Assembly (NCBI GenBank): GCA_021157665.1
Contig: JAGGWE010000210.1
Coordinates: forward strand, 1-8,737
Source: Sulfurimonas sp.
Lineage (GTDB): Bacteria > Campylobacterota > Campylobacteria > Campylobacterales > Sulfurimonadaceae
DNA: 8,737 nucleotides
Direction: 5' to 3'
Shown here one piece after another: positions 6,794 through 8,737 of this stretch. The stretch's first letter is position 1, and the number at the start of each line of letters is the position of its first letter. The notes below the pieces were generated by a model, which did not search any database, was not told where the DNA came from, and was given only the letters and a program-made list of their open reading frames with translations. A program made the translations under genes and the position numbers.

Positions 6794-7822
6794 ATGAATA
6801 AAAAAAAAGTATTAGTAGGTATGAGTGGTGGGATTGATTCTACCGTTTGTGCATTATTATTAAAAGAAGAGGGTTATGAGGTAGAAGGTTTATATATGAA
6901 ACTTCACTCAAATCCAGGATACCATGAAATACATTTAGCAAGAGCTCAAAAAGCAGCTGATTTTGTAGGAATGGAACTTCATGTTCTTGATTTACAAGAT
7001 ATATTTAATAAAAAAGTATTTCAACCTTTTATTGATACTTATGCTCAAGGTAAAACTCCAAATCCGTGTGCTTTATGTAATAGAAGTTTGAAATTTGGTG
7101 AGATGATAAAGTTTGCAGATAAAATTGGGGCAGATTTTTTAGCAACTGGACATTATATAAAAACTGATGGAAAATATTTTTATCAAGCAGAAGATGATAC
7201 AAAAGATCAAAGTTATTTTTTATTTTATGTAAAAAAAGCTATTTTATCAAGATTAATATTTCCATTAGGTAATAGAACAAAAAGTGATATTAAAAAAATG
7301 GCTACTTCTATAAAAGGTTTAGAATCTTTTGCATCACAGGGTGAATCCAATGAAATATGTTTTGTTGAAACTACATATACAGATTTATTAAAAGATTATG
7401 TAGATGTTGATTGTGTTGGTGAAGTTTTAGATAGAGATGGAAATGTTGTTGGTGAGCATAAAGGTTATATGCATTATACAATTGGAAAGCGTAAAGGTTT
7501 TACAGTTAAAGGTGCCCATGATCCTCATTATGTATTAAGTATAAATTCAGCAAAAAATCAGATAGTTGTTGGTAAAAAAGATGAGTTGGCATGTGGAAGT
7601 GTAGTTTTAGACAATCTAAATATGTTTGATGAAAGAATGGAATTTAATACTACTGTAAAGTTAAGATATAGAACGAAAGCAGTCCCTTGTCATGTAAAGA
7701 TAGAAAATAATAAAGCATTTGTAACATTAAAAGAGGATGTACTTGGAGTTGCAACAGGTCAAGCAGCAGTTTTTTATGATGCAAATAAGCTTATCGGTGG
7801 AGGCTGGATAATAGAAGTTTAA
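6794..7822 (+). CDS. mnmA: tRNA-specific 2-thiouridylase MnmA
   Basis: MnmA puts the 2-thio group on U34 of tRNA-Lys, -Glu and -Gln, using ATP to adenylate the uridine and a protein persulfide as sulfur source. The N-terminal PP-loop is SGGIDST (11-17), followed by TPNPCALCN (88-96), ATGHY (117-121), KDQSYFLF (137-144) and SNEICF (185-190). By comparison with E. coli, C95 matches Cys102 and C189 matches Cys199. C92 replaces the E. coli Asp99, giving a CxxC plus third-Cys arrangement, the type reported to hold an iron-sulfur cluster. The C-terminal beta-barrel ends normally with GQAAVFYDANKLIGGGWI. The 342 aa length is near the usual 340-370. The start is weakly supported by AGG 10 nt upstream, but the N-terminus aligns with the family. 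The stop codon lies within a 16-bp palindrome. Confidence 0.96.
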   Translation: MNKKKVLVGMSGGIDSTVCALLLKEEGYEVEGLYMKLHSNPGYHEIHLARAQKAADFVGMELHVLDLQDIFNKKVFQPFIDTYAQGKTPNPCALCNRSLKFGEMIKFADKIGADFLATGHYIKTDGKYFYQAEDDTKDQSYFLFYVKKAILSRLIFPLGNRTKSDIKKMATSIKGLESFASQGESNEICFVETTYTDLLKDYVDVDCVGEVLDRDGNVVGEHKGYMHYTIGKRKGFTVKGAHDPHYVLSINSAKNQIVVGKKDELACGSVVLDNLNMFDERMEFNTTVKLRYRTKAVPCHVKIENNKAFVTLKEDVLGVATGQAAVFYDANKLIGGGWIIEV

Positions 7823-7828
7823 ACTTCT
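7813..7828 (+). repeat. Perfect 16-bp palindrome over the mnmA stop codon
   Basis: AGAAGTTTAAACTTCT is fully self-complementary and contains the TAA stop (7820-7822). As RNA it can form a 6-bp stem with a TTAA loop, extendable by one G-U and one A-U pair (7811-7830). No T-run follows, so it is not a standard intrinsic terminator. It may protect the 3' end or form part of a bidirectional structure. A short alternative hairpin (CTGT-GAAA-ACAG, 7827-7838) would compete with it. Confidence 0.6.
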
Positions 7829-7919
7829 GTGAAAACAGTAAATAAATTCTAACAAAAAACAATTTAAAAGTCCCAGTAAATTCTTTTTATCATTAAGCCA
7901 CCTCTAAGTAACAACCCCC

Positions 7920-7925
7920 TATAAT
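7920..7925 (+). promoter_or_regulatory. Probable sigma-70 promoter -10 box of the rRNA operon
   Basis: TATAAT is a perfect -10 hexamer in the only long intergenic region, pointing at the 16S gene. It is followed by a C-rich discriminator (TCCCATCC, 7925-7932), typical of stringently controlled rRNA promoters, so transcription should begin near 7931-7935. At 17-bp spacing the -35 would be GCCACC, which is a poor match. This is common in Campylobacterota, where the -35 is weakly conserved and AT-rich upstream DNA (here around 7881-7896) substitutes. The promoter was not tested against expression data. Confidence 0.6.
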
Positions 7926-8018
7926 TCCCATCCACAAACAGAGACACCTTGTTTAAAAGGTTACGATCACTTCGAGTTGAAGGGATAAGAGAATGTTTGA
8001 GATCATTGAAAACTAAGC

Positions 8019-8064
8019 AAGTAATAGACTCAATAGTAACAACTATTAAGTTGGAATATTACTT
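8019..8064 (+). repeat. Long interrupted hairpin in the 16S leader
   Basis: The outer arms AAGTAATA (8019-8026) and TATTACTT (8057-8064) pair over 8 bp. Inside, ACT (8028-8030) pairs with AGT (8049-8051), and AATAGT (8032-8037) pairs with ACTATT (8042-8047) around an AACA loop. The nested pairing across 46 nt looks like a genuine leader RNA structure rather than chance, although the region is AT-rich. Confidence 0.55.
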
Positions 8065-8139
8065 AGAAATAACTAATAAAACAACAACCGTCTATTCTAT
8101 TTGAATTCTTAGATAATTTATTATTTAAGTTCCCTAAAT

Positions 8140-8157
8140 AGTATAGATAACTATACT
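8140..8157 (+). repeat. 7-bp hairpin with ATAA loop in the 16S leader
   Basis: AGTATAG (8140-8146) and CTATACT (8151-8157) are perfect inverted copies around ATAA, followed by TTAATATTTT. The T-rich tail is interrupted and the stem is AT-rich, so I do not call it a terminator. The sequence TATACT (8152-8157) could alternatively be a second rRNA -10 box (P2-like), with no evident -35. Confidence 0.4.
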
Positions 8158-8191
8158 TTAATATTTTAACGAATATTAGAAGCTCTGACTA

Positions 8192-8204
8192 TATTCTTTA
8201 AGCA
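8192..8204 (+). promoter_or_regulatory. Possible boxA-like antitermination element
   Basis: TATTCTTTAAGCA resembles the rRNA boxA consensus TGCTCTTTAACA, which recruits NusB/S10 to rRNA leaders, and lies about 108 nt before the mature 16S. A second, more Firmicutes-like candidate is ATTGAAAACTAAG at 8005-8017. Neither is certain without comparison to other rrn leaders of the lineage. Confidence 0.3.
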
Positions 8205-8252
8205 GATGTAGTACGAGTAAAAACAAAGCCAATGAATTTTAATTCTTGGGCA

Positions 8253-8287
8253 AAAGATCAGTAAATAATCATAGCAATATGATCTTT
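8253..8287 (+). repeat. Inverted repeat shortly before the 16S 5' end
   Basis: AAAGATCA (8253-8260) and TGATCTTT (8280-8287) are perfect inverted copies separated by 19 nt. They lie 25 nt before the mature 16S start. They could form a local leader hairpin or be used in the 16S processing stem. Confidence 0.5.
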
Positions 8288-8297
8288 ACATAATCAA

Positions 8298-8307
8298 GTC
8301 TTCGGAC
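8298..8307 (+). other. cUUCGg tetraloop mini-hairpin just before the 16S 5' end
   Basis: GTC-TTCG-GAC forms a 3-bp stem closed by the exceptionally stable C(UUCG)G tetraloop, ending 4 nt before the expected mature 5' end. Its position suggests a role in 5'-end maturation or leader folding. The stem is short, so this is tentative. Confidence 0.4.
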
Positions 8308-8311
8308 AACA

Positions 8312-8737
8312 ATTATGGAGAGTTTGATCCTGGCTCAGAATGAACGCTGGCGGCGTGCTTAACACATGCAAGTCGAACGATGAAGCCTAGCTTGCTAGGT
8401 GGATTAGTGGCGCACGGGTGAGTAATATATAGATAATGTACCTCTTAGTCTGGGATAGCCATTGGAAACGATGATTAATACTGGATACTCCTTCTCTTTA
8501 TAATTAGAGTTGGGAAAGTTTTTCGCTAAGAGATCAGTCTATATCCCATCAGTTAGTTGGTAGGGTAATGGCCTACCAAGGCAATGACGGGTAGCGGGTT
8601 TGAGAGGATGATCCGCCACACTGGTACTGAGACACGGACCAGACTCCTACGGGAGGCAGCAGTGAGGAATATTAAACAATGGGAGTATCTCTGATGCAGT
8701 TTCTTAACGTGTTGGTTGTCGATATTTTAACTGTAAT
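8312..8737 (+). rRNA. 16S ribosomal RNA, 5' part (runs off the window; last ~64 nt anomalous)
   Basis: The mature 5' end is placed near 8312 by counting 7 nt back from the universal AGAGTTTGATCCTGGCTCAG (8319-8338). Other landmarks are GAACGCTGGCGGCGTGC, the V1 hairpin CCTAG-CTTG-CTAGG (8387-8400), GTGGCGCACGGGTGAGTAA, GATGATCCGCCACACTGG and ACTCCTACGGGAGGCAGCAG (8643-8662, about E. coli 338-357). The sequence to about 8673 is of Campylobacterota type, close to Sulfurimonas/Arcobacter in my recollection. From 8674 it departs from that group: AATATTAAACAATGGG instead of AATATTGCACAATGG, a changed stem-loop, and the normally conserved CAACGCCGCGTGG becomes TTTCTTAACGTGTT. The gene is co-directional with mnmA and preceded by a long structured leader. 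Confidence 0.9.

Larger units (their letters stand above)
7823..8311 (+). other. Intergenic region: rRNA promoter and 16S leader, no gene seen
   Basis: This 489-bp stretch contains no coding sequence I would defend and no tRNA (no TTCGA-type T-loop within a cloverleaf). It holds the end of the mnmA palindrome, an AT-rich segment, a probable promoter with -10 at 7920-7925, and then about 380 nt of transcribed 16S leader. The leader contains hairpins at 7946-7961, 7970-7982, 8019-8064, 8140-8157, 8253-8287 and 8298-8307. Such a layout is normal for an rrn operon, whose leader carries antitermination and RNase III processing signals. The matching 3' half of the 16S processing stem would lie beyond the window. 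Confidence 0.7.

Noticed and set aside
7823..7860. Intrinsic terminator after mnmA
   Set aside because: The hairpins present are weak and followed by mixed A/T sequence rather than a T-run, so termination cannot be claimed.
7946..7982. tRNA or small RNA gene in the leader
   Set aside because: Only two 4-5 bp hairpins are visible and no cloverleaf can be drawn. They are better treated as leader structure.
8718..8725. CGATATTT as a sigma-28 -10 element
   Set aside because: It lies inside the aberrant 16S tail with no matching -35 and no downstream flagellar gene.
1..8737. CRISPR arrays, insertion sequences, prophage genes or attachment sites
   Set aside because: No spaced direct repeats, transposase or integrase motifs, or foreign base composition were seen. 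Every gene has a housekeeping or flagellar identity, or a fixed place in the flagellar cluster.

Overview
The window comes from an AT-rich Campylobacterota (Epsilonproteobacteria) genome. Two things support this. The first is the gene order aroQ-folK-flhF-flhG-(small membrane protein)-fliA-fliM-fliY, which from memory matches the cluster in Helicobacter pylori and Campylobacter jejuni. The second is the start of a 16S rRNA gene with Campylobacterota-type sequence. That 16S looks to me most like the Sulfurimonas/Arcobacter side of the phylum, but I cannot fix the genus by eye.

Layout: everything reads on the + strand. Positions 1-398 hold the 3' part of aroQ (shikimate pathway), cut by the window edge. 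It is followed by folK (folate pathway), then the polar-flagellum block: flhF and flhG (placement and number of flagella), an uncharacterised two-helix membrane protein, fliA (sigma-28), fliM and fliY (switch complex / C-ring). A LOG-family protein and the tRNA 2-thiouridylase gene mnmA follow. Genes are packed with 1-17 nt gaps or ATGA stop/start overlaps (folK/flhF, flhF/flhG, membrane protein/fliA), so 1-7822 reads as one probable transcription unit. No internal promoter or convincing terminator is visible between aroQ and mnmA.

Positions 7823-8311 contain no gene. They carry a probable rRNA promoter (TATAAT at 7920) and a roughly 380-nt 16S leader with several hairpins. The mature 16S rRNA starts near 8312 and runs off the right edge.

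Function: the flagellar genes join three steps: choosing the pole (FlhF/FlhG), switching on late flagellar genes (FliA) and building the chemotaxis-responsive switch (FliM/FliY). They are embedded in a housekeeping operon with aromatic/folate biosynthesis and tRNA thiolation genes.

The most striking anomaly is at the right end. After the universally conserved block ending near 8673, the 16S stops looking like Campylobacterota and becomes AT-rich and divergent. This suggests a chimeric assembly join or poor terminal sequence, and less likely a real degenerate rRNA gene. I found no clearly new biological system. The best candidates for follow-up are the uncharacterised membrane protein, the three-cysteine MnmA, degenerate motifs in FlhG and FliY, and the structured rRNA leader.
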